From: Candidatus Omnitrophota bacterium
GTDB taxonomy: Bacteria > Omnitrophota > Koll11 > 1-14-0-20-64-10
Assembly: GCA_023818695.1 (NCBI GenBank)
Contig: JAMWCF010000003.1
Location: 1 to 56,685, forward strand
DNA length: 56,685 nt
Direction of reading: 5' to 3'
Each line of letters starts with the position of its first letter. Position 1 is the first letter of the stretch. Below are positions 6,983-15,943 of the stretch, in pieces. The position numbers and the translations under genes were made by a program. The notes beneath the pieces are model-generated. The model saw nothing but the letters and a program-made list of their open reading frames with translations, was not told the origin of the DNA and did not search any database.

Positions 6983-8354
6983 GCTCCTTTTTTCCCGGAC
7001 CGGCTGCCAGCGCGCGGACCAGGCGGGTGGAGAGGGAACCGACCGACCCGGCCCCCAGGAAAAGAACCATGTCGCCGGACCGGGCCGTTTCCTCGAAGTA
7101 TTCCAGCGCTTCCTGCGGCTCCTTCAAGCAGACGCGGGGTCCGCCGTTGGCCCGAACCTGCTTCAGCACCGACCCGCTCGTCACCCCGTCGATCGGCTCT
7201 TCGGAGGCGGCGTAGATCGGAAGCAGGATCAGCTCATCGGCCTGGTCGAAACAGGAGCCGAACCGATCCAGCAGGTGGAGAGTCCGGCTGTAGCGGTGCG
7301 GCTGGAAAACGACCCGGATCCGCCGTCCCTTCCATTGTCTGGCCGCCTGCAGGGTGGCTTTGATTTCGGCGGGATGGTGGGCGTAATCCTCCACCACCAT
7401 GACGCCGCCCGGCTCGCCCTGAATCTGGAACCGCCGTTTGGTCCCCTTAAAATTCTCGACGGCGCGCACCGCATAGCTGAAGTCGATCTTCAGCCGGTCG
7501 GCCAAGGCGAAGACCGCCAAGCTGTTGAGCGCGTTGTGGAGGCCGGGCACGCTCAAGCGGACGCACCCCTGCTCTTTTCCCCTGACCAGGCATCGGAAAG
7601 AGCTCCATCCCGGCCCGGATTCCAGATCGCCGGCGGTGACGTCGGCCTTCTTCGAGAAACCGTAGGTGATCGCCGGCTTCCTCGTTTTTCGGACCAGCCC
7701 GGCGAGGTGGGGGTCATCCGCACAGGCGACCAGGAATCCCCCCGGCTTGATCCGGTCGATGAAAAGCGAATAGGCCTTTTTGATTTCAGCCAGGTTTCGG
7801 TAATAATCGAGGTGCTCTTCGTCCAGGTTGGTGATGACGGCGGCGAACGGATCGTACCAGAGGAAGGAGCCGTCCGATTCGTCCGCTTCGATGACGGCGT
7901 ACGCTCCTTTGCCGGTCCGGGCGTTGCCTCCCAGGGAATCGATCTGGGCTCCCAGCAGAACGGTCGGGTCCCAGCCGGCGGCGACCAAGAGCTGGGCCGC
8001 CAGCGCGGTGGTCGTGCTCTTGCCGTGCGCCCCGGTAACGGCAATGGTCTTCAACTCCTTCACGAGGCGGCGCACCATCCGGGCCCGGTGCAGGACGGTC
8101 AGCCCCTTCTCCCGAGCTGCCGCCAGTTCCGGGTTGGCGGGGGATATAGAGGAAGAGTAAACCACCGTGTCGGCGTCCCGGAGGGCCTGCGCCGAATGGC
8201 CGATGCGGATCCGGGCCCCGCGGGATTTGAGCTGCTCGATGATGGGCCCGTCGGAGGAGTCGGTCCCGGAAACGGATACCCCCCTGTCCAGGAGGAGCCG
8301 GGCGATGCCGCTCATCCCGATCCCGCCGATGCCGATCAGGTGCACCCGTTTCAT
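6963..8354 (-). CDS. murC: UDP-N-acetylmuramate--L-alanine ligase
   Basis: A Mur ligase of 463 aa that adds L-Ala to UDP-MurNAc in the cytoplasm. The N-terminal Rossmann domain starts VHLIGIGGIGMSGIA, the central ATPase domain has the P-loop GAHGKSTTTA and EADESDGSF, and the C-terminal domain holds VFQPHRYSR and the DYAHHP motif (VVEDYAHHPAEI). It lies between murG and murB with overlaps at both ends (ATGA at murG). No abnormality was seen. Confidence 0.95.
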   Translation of the reverse strand: MKRVHLIGIGGIGMSGIARLLLDRGVSVSGTDSSDGPIIEQLKSRGARIRIGHSAQALRDADTVVYSSSISPANPELAAAREKGLTVLHRARMVRRLVKELKTIAVTGAHGKSTTTALAAQLLVAAGWDPTVLLGAQIDSLGGNARTGKGAYAVIEADESDGSFLWYDPFAAVITNLDEEHLDYYRNLAEIKKAYSLFIDRIKPGGFLVACADDPHLAGLVRKTRKPAITYGFSKKADVTAGDLESGPGWSSFRCLVRGKEQGCVRLSVPGLHNALNSLAVFALADRLKIDFSYAVRAVENFKGTKRRFQIQGEPGGVMVVEDYAHHPAEIKATLQAARQWKGRRIRVVFQPHRYSRTLHLLDRFGSCFDQADELILLPIYAASEEPIDGVTSGSVLKQVRANGGPRVCLKEPQEALEYFEETARSGDMVLFLGAGSVGSLSTRLVRALAAGPGKKELVESAA

Positions 8355-9466
8355 CTCTCCCGCCCCTTGACCACCTTCTCCACCAGCCGCGCCAGTTTTT
8401 CCACCGCCGGCGTGCCGTTGGTGATGCCGGTCATCGCCTGGCGCATCTCCTCAAGCCGGCGCGGGGACCGAATAAGAGCGTTGATTCTCTTCCATAAATC
8501 GTAGGGGGCCAACTCCGATTGCTCCACCACGATCGCCCCCTGGCGCTGCGCCAGCCACCGGGCATTGGCCCTCTGGTGGCCGCCGGCATGCGGATAAGGG
8601 ATCAGGACCGCCGGCAGCCGGACGGCGGAGAGCTCGCTGATCGTGGTGGCGCCGGCCCTGGAGACCGCCAGGGTCGCCGCCGCGTAAGCCATCTCCATCT
8701 CCCGCAGAAATGGAAAGACGCGGGCCGGAACCCCCAGCAGGCGGTAAGCCTCCCGCAGTTTCTCCGGATCCTCCGAGCCGCACAGGTGGATCACCTGCAT
8801 CCCCGGTTCGTCGAAACCGGCCCTGGCCTCCCACATCTTCAGGATCGCGTCATTCACGGCGCGGGATCCCTGCGACCCGCCCATCACGAGCAGGACCGGC
8901 TCCTCCGATTCAAGCCCGAAAAATTGACGCGCCTCTCTGACCGTCACTTTCCCCTGGAAGGTCCTCAAGGGGTTGCCGGTCACCTCCACCCGGCAACCGC
9001 GGGGCAGATGCTCCCCTGTCTCTTTGAAGTGGACGGCGACCGCGTCGGCGAAACGGGCTAGCAGGCGGTTTGCCCCGCCCGGCAGAACATTTTGCTCATG
9101 AATCACCACCGGCAGGCGCGCCAATTTGGCCGCCACCAGAGCAACCGCGCTGATGTAGCCGCCGAAGCCGATTGCGGCAGCGGGCCGTTCCTTCCGGATG
9201 ACCTGCCGGATCCGCTGAAATCCCTTCCACTGGCCGACCCAGTAACCGGGCCACAGCCAGCGCAGGGAGGGCCGAACCGGCTTCAGGTCCACCCTCACCC
9301 ATTCTACCCCCGAGCCCTCCGACATCAAGCGGTCCACAGGCCTGGCGGTGCTCACCAGAACGCACCTGGCTGTCCGCTGAAGATGCTCCGCCAGCGCTAC
9401 GGCCGGCACCAGGTGCCCGCCGGACCCGCCGGCGACGATGAGGTATGTCGGCTTCAACGCTCCCAT
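8351..9466 (-). CDS. murG: Lipid II synthase: UDP-GlcNAc--undecaprenyl-PP-MurNAc-pentapeptide GlcNAc transferase
   Basis: A GT28 glycosyltransferase of 371 aa on the cytoplasmic face of the inner membrane that converts lipid I to lipid II. The N-terminal G-loop VAGGSGGHLVPAVALAEHL and the second G-loop VMGGSQGSRAVND are clear. The UDP-GlcNAc binding motif is AVSRAGATTISEL, followed by PYPHAGGHQRANA. It overlaps the ftsW 3' end by 13 bp, consistent with co-translation of the lipid II pathway genes. Confidence 0.95.
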   Translation of the reverse strand: MGALKPTYLIVAGGSGGHLVPAVALAEHLQRTARCVLVSTARPVDRLMSEGSGVEWVRVDLKPVRPSLRWLWPGYWVGQWKGFQRIRQVIRKERPAAAIGFGGYISAVALVAAKLARLPVVIHEQNVLPGGANRLLARFADAVAVHFKETGEHLPRGCRVEVTGNPLRTFQGKVTVREARQFFGLESEEPVLLVMGGSQGSRAVNDAILKMWEARAGFDEPGMQVIHLCGSEDPEKLREAYRLLGVPARVFPFLREMEMAYAAATLAVSRAGATTISELSAVRLPAVLIPYPHAGGHQRANARWLAQRQGAIVVEQSELAPYDLWKRINALIRSPRRLEEMRQAMTGITNGTPAVEKLARLVEKVVKGRER

Positions 9467-10575
9467 TTGACCGGGCCTTTCGGAATCACCGCCGGCTGGG
9501 GCCGGCTGACATTGAGAAGGATCGCCACGCTGACCAGGTTCACCACCAGGGCCGACCCTCCGTAGCTGATGAACGGAAACGGCAATCCTTTCGTCGGGAT
9601 GGCGCCGGTGGCCACGCCGATATGCACCAGCGCCTCAAAAGCCAGCAGGAAAACGATTCCGTAGCCGGTGAAAGCGCCGAAGGTGTCCGGCGCCCTGGAG
9701 GCCAGGCGGATCCCGAACCAGACGAAAGCGGCCATCAGCAGGATGACGGCCGTCACGCCGAGCAGGCCCAGCTCTTCCCCCAGGACGGAGAAGATGAAAT
9801 CGGTGTGGGCCGCCGGCAGGTAAAAAAGCTTCTGCTTGGATTCCCCCAGCCCCACTCCCGCCACGCCGCCGGAACCGAGCGCCACCAGCGACTGGATCAG
9901 CTGGAAACCGGCCCCCTCCGGGTCGGCCCAGGGGTTCAGATAAGCGACGATCCGGCGGATCCGGTACGGTTTGAGGGCGATCAGACCCGCCACCACCGGC
10001 ACCGCCATCAGGGCCAAAGAGGCAAGCGCCTTCCCCTCCGCTCCGGCGATGAAAAGAAGAACCAGCGCGACGAAACCGATGGCCACCGCGGTCCCCAGGT
10101 CCGGCTCGGCCAGAATCAGGCAGACCACGCTGCCCAGGACAAGCAGGGGAGGCAGAACCCCCTGGAAGAAATCACCCAGGTGGGCCCGTTTCCGGTTGAG
10201 CACGTCGGCCAGGTAGATCAGCACCGCCAGCTGGGCGATCTCCGAGGGCTGAATGCTCACGGGACCCAGCCGGAACCACCGCCGGGCGCCCGACACCTTG
10301 GCGCCGATACCCGGCACCAGGACCGCCAGCAGAAGCAGGAGAGAGACGAGCAGCAGAGGCTTGGCCGCTTTGCGGATTTGCTGGGGATCCAATGTGAGAA
10401 TCCATCCCGAGAGGAACAGCCCGACGCACAGATACATCAGGTGGCGCCTCAAGAAAAATCCGGCGTCCTCGTAGACCTCCTTCGCGTAGATGGCGCTGGT
10501 GGAATAGACCATGATGACGCCGGTGACGACCAGCAGGGCGGTGGTGATCAGCAAACCGCGTCGGATTCCCTTCAC
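9454..10575 (-). CDS. ftsW: SEDS peptidoglycan glycosyltransferase FtsW
   Basis: An integral membrane septal glycan polymerase of 373 aa, with about ten hydrophobic segments. It ends with the family segment PTKGLPFPFISYGGSALVVN near the C-terminus, and also has GARRWFRLGPVSIQPSE (the loop with the conserved RW and QPSE) and LAEPDLGTA, which holds the catalytic-type Asp of SEDS proteins. Its partner is the FtsI transpeptidase encoded in the same operon. It overlaps murD by 4 bp. Confidence 0.94.
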   Translation of the reverse strand: MKGIRRGLLITTALLVVTGVIMVYSTSAIYAKEVYEDAGFFLRRHLMYLCVGLFLSGWILTLDPQQIRKAAKPLLLVSLLLLLAVLVPGIGAKVSGARRWFRLGPVSIQPSEIAQLAVLIYLADVLNRKRAHLGDFFQGVLPPLLVLGSVVCLILAEPDLGTAVAIGFVALVLLFIAGAEGKALASLALMAVPVVAGLIALKPYRIRRIVAYLNPWADPEGAGFQLIQSLVALGSGGVAGVGLGESKQKLFYLPAAHTDFIFSVLGEELGLLGVTAVILLMAAFVWFGIRLASRAPDTFGAFTGYGIVFLLAFEALVHIGVATGAIPTKGLPFPFISYGGSALVVNLVSVAILLNVSRPQPAVIPKGPVKWER

Positions 10576-12005
10576 GGCCTTCCCCCTTCCAAAGGAAGCA
10601 GGGAGGCCGCGGCCGGCTCCTCCTTCATCAACTCCTCCACCGCCTCATGGAATTTTTCGCCCCTGTCCTCAAAATCCCTGAACATATCGAAGCTCGTGCA
10701 CATCGGCGACAGCAGAACCGATTCCCCCTCTTTCGCCATGCCGAAGGCGGTCCGAACCGCTTCCTTCAGGTCGGCCGCGAAGAAGGAGGGGACGACCCCG
10801 TGAAGAGCCCGGGCGATCGCGGACCCGTCCCGGCCAATCAGCACGGCACTCTTGAGCTTTTTGTCCCACTTCCGGATCAGCCGGAAATCGGATCCCTTGT
10901 CGATCCCGCCGGCTATCAGGATCACTTGCCCCGGCGTCGACTGGATCGCACTTAAACCGGCAGCGACGGTGGTCGACTTGGAATCGTTGATGAAGGTAAC
11001 TCCCTTGAACTGGCCGATCACCTGCTGGCGGTGTGCCAACCCCCTGAAGGAACGGATAACCTCCCCGCTGACCTCGGGCGGGACACCAAAGAGGCCGGCC
11101 AGACAGGCCGCGGCCAGGGCGTTCTCCTCATGGTGAGGCCCCTGCAGCTGCATGGCATCCCGCCGGCAGACGGTGCCGGAACGGTCCGGCAGGTTCAGAT
11201 AAAGGAAAGAGCCGTCGGACCAGGCCCCGCTCACCTTCTTTTTCCTGCTGAAAGAGACGGCGGTCCCTTTGACCAACGGCTTGAAGGAGCGGGAAGCGGG
11301 ATCATCCTCGTTGAGGAGCCCAAAACAGTGCCTCTTCTGAAAGGAAAAGATCCTCCCCTTCGCCTGCCGATACCGCTCGAACGTCCCATGGCGGTCGATG
11401 TGGTTCGTGGTGACGTTCAGAACGCAGGCGGCCTCCGGGGCGAAAGAAAGGGTCTCCTCCAGCTGGAAGGAGCTGACCTCCAGAACCACCACCGTGTTGT
11501 GACGGATCCGGTTGAGCTCCGCGGTGAACGGGGTCCCGATGTTCCCGCAAACCACGGTGTCAAACCCCGCCTTTTTGAAGATCTCGCTGGTCAGGGTGAC
11601 GACGGTCGATTTGCCGTTGGAGCCGGTGACCGCGATGATCCTCCCGGGGCAGTACCAGCTCGCCAGCTCCAGCTCCCCCACGACAGGGATCCCAAGCTCC
11701 CGGGCCCACCGAACCGGCGGCGCCTGCGGCGGCACGCCGGGACTGGTCACCAGGATCTGGGAATCCTCCACCATGCGCCGCGAATGTATTCCCAATTCGA
11801 CCGAGCCGCCCAAAGCGATGATCTCTTGCGCCGCTGAACTCAATTCGGGCGTCTCCTTCGCTTCCGTCACCCGGACGAAGCAGCCGAGCTGGATCAGCCA
11901 CTTGGCGGCGGCGAGACCGCTCTTAGCGAGCCCGACGACCGTTACCGGCGTCGCCGGCCCCGGCCGTAAAACAGCACCGCTTTTCATTCCCCCGCCCTTC
12001 TTCAT
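10572..12005 (-). CDS. murD: UDP-N-acetylmuramoyl-L-alanine--D-glutamate ligase
   Basis: A Mur ligase of about 477 aa adding D-Glu. The start is placed at the ATG at 12005 (MKKGGGMKSG), which overlaps the mraY stop as ATGA; an ATG six codons further in is an alternative. The open frame extends upstream into mraY but that part is not MurD-like. Visible elements are the N-terminal VTVVGLAKSGLAAAKWL, P-loop VTGSNGKSTVVTL, SSFQLE and the nucleotide/substrate segment INDSKSTTVAAGLSA. The C-terminus ends in LSPMCTSFDMFRDFEDRG, the usual MurD closing motif. Confidence 0.94.
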   Translation of the reverse strand: MKKGGGMKSGAVLRPGPATPVTVVGLAKSGLAAAKWLIQLGCFVRVTEAKETPELSSAAQEIIALGGSVELGIHSRRMVEDSQILVTSPGVPPQAPPVRWARELGIPVVGELELASWYCPGRIIAVTGSNGKSTVVTLTSEIFKKAGFDTVVCGNIGTPFTAELNRIRHNTVVVLEVSSFQLEETLSFAPEAACVLNVTTNHIDRHGTFERYRQAKGRIFSFQKRHCFGLLNEDDPASRSFKPLVKGTAVSFSRKKKVSGAWSDGSFLYLNLPDRSGTVCRRDAMQLQGPHHEENALAAACLAGLFGVPPEVSGEVIRSFRGLAHRQQVIGQFKGVTFINDSKSTTVAAGLSAIQSTPGQVILIAGGIDKGSDFRLIRKWDKKLKSAVLIGRDGSAIARALHGVVPSFFAADLKEAVRTAFGMAKEGESVLLSPMCTSFDMFRDFEDRGEKFHEAVEELMKEEPAAASLLPLEGGRP

Positions 12006-13093
12006 CGAAGTTTCAAAGTGCTCAAACTGATCAGCGCCAAAACCGCTCCGATGATCCAGAACCGGATGGTGACCTTTGACTCCGGCCACCCGATGAGCTG
12101 AAAATGGTGATGGATCGGCGTCATCAAAAAGATCCTTCTGCCGGTCAGCTTGAAAGAGGCGACCTGCAGGATGACCGACAGAGTCTCCATCACGAAGATT
12201 CCGCCGATGATCACCAGCAAAAGCTCTTTCTTGATCAGCACCGCGACCGAGCCGATGGCCCCCCCGATGGCCAGCGAGCCAACATCCCCCATGAAGACGT
12301 TGGCCGGCGGGGCGTTGTACCACAGGAACCCCATGCTGGCCCCCACCAGCGCGGCGCAAAAGATGGTCAGCTCCCCCGCCCCCGGGATGAACGGAATCAG
12401 CAGGTAGTCGGCCAGGATCTTATGGCCGGTCAGGTATGTCAGGACGGTCAGTGTCAAGCCGATCAGGATGGTGCAACCGATGGCCAGTCCGTCCAGCCCG
12501 TCGGTGAGATTCACGGCGTTGGTCGTTCCCACCAGCACCAGAAAGGCAAAAGGCATGTACCAATGCGCTAGATTGACGATAGAGTTCTTGACGAACGGGA
12601 TCTCCAGACTGGTCGGATAAGTCACGTCCAGAAGCAAAATCGTCAGGAACGCGACGGAGACCGTCCCCTGCCAGAAAAGCTTGGCACGGGAGCTCAACCC
12701 TTTTGAATTCTCTCTTCTGACTTTCAAAAGATCGTCCCAGAAACCGATCGCCCCGAAAGCAACCGTCACCCCCATCGCCAGGAGGAGCTTCAGGTTCAGG
12801 AAAGCCCCCCAGAGAAAGCTGGAGCCCAGCAGGGCCAGCAGAATCAGCAGCCCCCCCATGGTGGGGATCCCGTGTTTGTGGCTGTGCAGGTGATAAAGAC
12901 CCCTCACCTCCTCCTCCTGCCGGATATGCTGGCCCATCTTCAGTTCGGTCAGCCAACGGATCACCCAGGGAGCCAGGATGAGGGTGAGGAAAAAAGCGGT
13001 GACGGCCGCCATCGCGGCCCGGAAGGTGATGTACTTGAAAACGTTGAAACCGAACCAGAGGTCTCTTAATGAATAGAAGATGTAATAGAGCAT
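12002..13093 (-). CDS. mraY: Phospho-N-acetylmuramoyl-pentapeptide transferase
   Basis: A polytopic inner-membrane enzyme of 363 aa that makes lipid I from UDP-MurNAc-pentapeptide and undecaprenyl phosphate. The start is the ATG at 13093 (MLYYIFYSLRDL), which lies within the end of murF (28-bp overlap); the longer upstream frame is murF shadow. Motifs are the PTMGG loop (HGIPTMGGLLIL), the DDLLK aspartates, NAVNLTDGLDGLA and the HHHFQLIGWPE loop near the C-terminus. About ten transmembrane helices are evident. Confidence 0.95.
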   Translation of the reverse strand: MLYYIFYSLRDLWFGFNVFKYITFRAAMAAVTAFFLTLILAPWVIRWLTELKMGQHIRQEEEVRGLYHLHSHKHGIPTMGGLLILLALLGSSFLWGAFLNLKLLLAMGVTVAFGAIGFWDDLLKVRRENSKGLSSRAKLFWQGTVSVAFLTILLLDVTYPTSLEIPFVKNSIVNLAHWYMPFAFLVLVGTTNAVNLTDGLDGLAIGCTILIGLTLTVLTYLTGHKILADYLLIPFIPGAGELTIFCAALVGASMGFLWYNAPPANVFMGDVGSLAIGGAIGSVAVLIKKELLLVIIGGIFVMETLSVILQVASFKLTGRRIFLMTPIHHHFQLIGWPESKVTIRFWIIGAVLALISLSTLKLR

Positions 13094-14457
13094 AACAGGA
13101 TCCGTTCCATCCGCATCGCCCGGGAGCCCTTGACCAACAGCGCGTCCCCGGGCCGGATGAGCTCCTCCAGAAATTCTTTCGCCTGTTCCACGTCGTCGAA
13201 GGAAATCACCCGTTCCGTCGGCATGCCGGCGGAACGGGCCGCCGCCGCGGTGTGGCGGCTCAAACTCCCCACCGTCATCAGGAAATCGGCGTCCGCCTCT
13301 TTCACCCATACGCCCGCCTGCTGATGGAAAGATTCGGCCTGCCGGCCCAGCTCCAGCATGTCGCCAATCACGGCAATTCGCCTGCCGGTGCAGACCGTCT
13401 GGCGGAAAACCTCCAGCGCCGCCCGCAGAGAGGTCGGATTGGCGTTGTAGGAATCGTCGATCACCAGAAAACCTCCCTGCTGCGTCAGGGAGACACGCCC
13501 GGGAACCGGCTGAAAGCTCTCCAACCGGCCGGCCGCCTGCTCAAGCGGAATTCCGGTCGCCTGGGCGGCCGCCAGAGCCGCCAGCGCGTTCATCAGATTG
13601 TGCCGGCCGGGAACCGGCAGATGCATCCTCCAGACGCCGTTGATGAAAGAGACCGATCCGGCGGCGGTCAACTGGACTTTCTCCGCCCGGACGGCGGAGT
13701 CCGCATGGTTCCCGAACCAGATAAGCCGGTGCGACAGGCGGACTCCTGCCTCCAGGAGAAGGGGATCTTCGGCGTTCAAAACAAGGGAGGCGGTCGGCTT
13801 CATGGTCTCCCACAGTTCCCCCTTGGCCTTGAGCACCCCATGAAGGTCCCCGAACGTTTCCAGGTGGGCATAGCCGATGTTGGTCACCACCCCGATGGTC
13901 GGCTTAGCGATCCGGGTCAGAGAACGGATCTCCCCCCATTGGTTCGTTCCCAGTTCCAGAACGACGGCCTGATGCTCCGCTCGAAGCTTCAGCAGATTCA
14001 AAGGGACGCCGATCAAATTGTTCTGCGTCCCTTCCGTCGCCAGAACCCGCAGCCGCTGCGAGAGGATGTGAGCCAGCATTCCCTTGGTCGTCGTCTTGCC
14101 AGCGGAACCGGTGACGGCGATGACCGGAACATCGAACCGCCGGCGGTGGAAGGCGGCCAGGTTCCCCAAAGCGGCCAGCGTGTCCTGCACCTGCCAAATC
14201 TCCACTCCGCCCGGAACGGTGAATCCTTTCACGGGCCAGCGGTCCACGACGGCGCCGGCGGCCCCCTTGCTGAAGGCCTCCTGAAGAAAATCGTGTCCAT
14301 CCAGCCGTTTGCCGTGGATGGCAACATAAAGCTCGCGGGGCCGAATCGTCCGAGTATCGATGGAAACACCCAGGAGAGGGCTCCTGCCATCTCCCGCGAT
14401 CCGGGTCCCGCCGATGGCTGCCGTGATGTCGGCCGATTGAAAGAGGGCCCTATGCAT
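13066..14457 (-). CDS. murF: UDP-MurNAc-tripeptide--D-Ala-D-Ala ligase
   Basis: A Mur ligase of 463 aa that attaches the Ddl product to complete the pentapeptide precursor. The N-terminal domain has the SIDTRTIRPRELYVAI segment, the P-loop is VTGSAGKTTTKGML, the central domain includes LELGTNQWGEI, and the C-terminal domain has IDDSYNANPTS and VIGDMLELG. It overlaps murE upstream by 8 bp and mraY downstream by 28 bp. Confidence 0.95.
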   Translation of the reverse strand: MHRALFQSADITAAIGGTRIAGDGRSPLLGVSIDTRTIRPRELYVAIHGKRLDGHDFLQEAFSKGAAGAVVDRWPVKGFTVPGGVEIWQVQDTLAALGNLAAFHRRRFDVPVIAVTGSAGKTTTKGMLAHILSQRLRVLATEGTQNNLIGVPLNLLKLRAEHQAVVLELGTNQWGEIRSLTRIAKPTIGVVTNIGYAHLETFGDLHGVLKAKGELWETMKPTASLVLNAEDPLLLEAGVRLSHRLIWFGNHADSAVRAEKVQLTAAGSVSFINGVWRMHLPVPGRHNLMNALAALAAAQATGIPLEQAAGRLESFQPVPGRVSLTQQGGFLVIDDSYNANPTSLRAALEVFRQTVCTGRRIAVIGDMLELGRQAESFHQQAGVWVKEADADFLMTVGSLSRHTAAAARSAGMPTERVISFDDVEQAKEFLEELIRPGDALLVKGSRAMRMERILLCSITSSIH

Positions 14458-15943
14458 TCGAGCCGACCCCCGAGAGCTTGCTTTTCTTCAGAATATCCCG
14501 CGCGACGTGCCGGTCGTCGAACGGAATCACCTTGTCCCCTATCTTCTGGCCGGTCTCATGGCCTTTGCCGGCGATCAGCACCAGCCAGCCGGCATCGGCC
14601 GACTCGATCGCCTTTCGGATCGCCTCCCTTCTGTCCAAAATCGTTTCCCAGGGGGTCGAAGAACCCCACAGCCCCTGCTCGATCTCTTTGGCGATCCGGG
14701 CCGGATCTTCGCTGCGGGGATTATCCGAGGTAACAATCACCCTGTCGGCCAGCTCCGAAGCGACCTTCCCCATCCGGGGCCTCTTGGTCCGGTCCCGGTC
14801 GCCGCCGCAGCCGAAAACCAGCAGGACCTTCTTCGGGGTGACCGCCTTCACGTTGGCCAGGACCTGGAAAAGGGCATCGTCGGTGTGGGCGTAATCCACG
14901 AAAACAGGGAAAGGCCCTCCCTCATCCACCCTCTCCAGCCGACCCGGAACGCCGGAAAAAGATTCCACCGCCGGGATCACTTTCGAAAGAGGCGTGCCGG
15001 TCCCCATGACGGCGCCGAGAGAGGCCAGCAGGTTCTGAATGTTGTGGCGTCCGACCAGCTTCCATCGCACCGGGAAAGATCCCTCCGGCGTCTGGACTTC
15101 GCAGGTGGTCCCGTCCAGCCGGCAGACGATCTTCGAAGCGGCCAGGTCCGCCTCCTGCCGCAGACTGTAGCGGATCACCCGTCCGCGAGTGACCCAGCGG
15201 ATCCTTTCCCATACCGGATCGTCCCCGTTGATCACCGCCGCGGCCTGCGGCTCCAGCGCTTCGAAGAGGCGCAGCTTGGCCTTGAAATAATCCTCCCATG
15301 TCTCGTGATAATCCAGGTGCTCGGATGTGATATTCGTGAAAACGCCGGCTTTCCAGGAGATCCCGTCGGTCCGGCGCTGGTGGAGAGCGTGCGAGGAAAC
15401 CTCCATCACGCAGGCCTTCAGACCGGCCTGAAGCATCTCGTACAGCATCGATTGAATCGTCACGGCGCCGGGGGTCGTGTTGACCGATTCCTTCATGACC
15501 GGTCCAATCTGGTAATGGATGGTCCCGATCAGTCCGCAGTGGACGCCGGCCGCTTCCAGGAGGTACCGCGTCAGCCACGAAACCGTCGTTTTCCCGTTGG
15601 TGCCGGTCACACCGACCACAGCCATTTTGTCGGATGGGTTCCCGTAAAAGGAGGAGGCCACAGGGCCCAAAAGCGGCTGGGTGGCCGGAACCCGGATGAC
15701 GACCATACCGCCGGGGGCTTGGGCCTCCCTGTCGACCAAAACGGCGCGGGCTCCCTTCGCCGCCGCCTGTTCGATGAACCGGTGACCGTCGGTTTTCGTC
15801 CCGCCGACCGCCACGAACAGGGCCCCTTCGCGCACCTGCCTGGAATCATCCGTGACCTGCGTGACTGTCAGCCCGGCATGAACTCCCGCCTCGATGCCGA
15901 CGCCGCTCAGCAACTCTCCGAGCGCAACGGCCGGCCTATTCAT
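14450..15943 (-). CDS. murE: UDP-MurNAc-L-Ala-D-Glu--meso-diaminopimelate ligase
   Basis: A Mur ligase of 497 aa that adds the third residue of the stem peptide. The P-loop is VTGTNGKTTVSWL, with HALHQRR and TNITSEHLDYH in the central domain. The specificity motif DNPR (in VTSDNPRSEDP) marks a meso-DAP rather than an L-Lys enzyme, so the wall is DAP type. It overlaps both ftsI and murF by 8 bp. Length and motif order are normal. Confidence 0.95.
   Translation of the reverse strand: MNRPAVALGELLSGVGIEAGVHAGLTVTQVTDDSRQVREGALFVAVGGTKTDGHRFIEQAAAKGARAVLVDREAQAPGGMVVIRVPATQPLLGPVASSFYGNPSDKMAVVGVTGTNGKTTVSWLTRYLLEAAGVHCGLIGTIHYQIGPVMKESVNTTPGAVTIQSMLYEMLQAGLKACVMEVSSHALHQRRTDGISWKAGVFTNITSEHLDYHETWEDYFKAKLRLFEALEPQAAAVINGDDPVWERIRWVTRGRVIRYSLRQEADLAASKIVCRLDGTTCEVQTPEGSFPVRWKLVGRHNIQNLLASLGAVMGTGTPLSKVIPAVESFSGVPGRLERVDEGGPFPVFVDYAHTDDALFQVLANVKAVTPKKVLLVFGCGGDRDRTKRPRMGKVASELADRVIVTSDNPRSEDPARIAKEIEQGLWGSSTPWETILDRREAIRKAIESADAGWLVLIAGKGHETGQKIGDKVIPFDDRHVARDILKKSKLSGVGSNA

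Noticed and set aside
12006..12359. Longer N-terminus for MurD (open frame up to 12359)
   Set aside because: This part overlaps mraY in another frame, has no MurD similarity, and the ATGA junction at 12005 gives a normal start.
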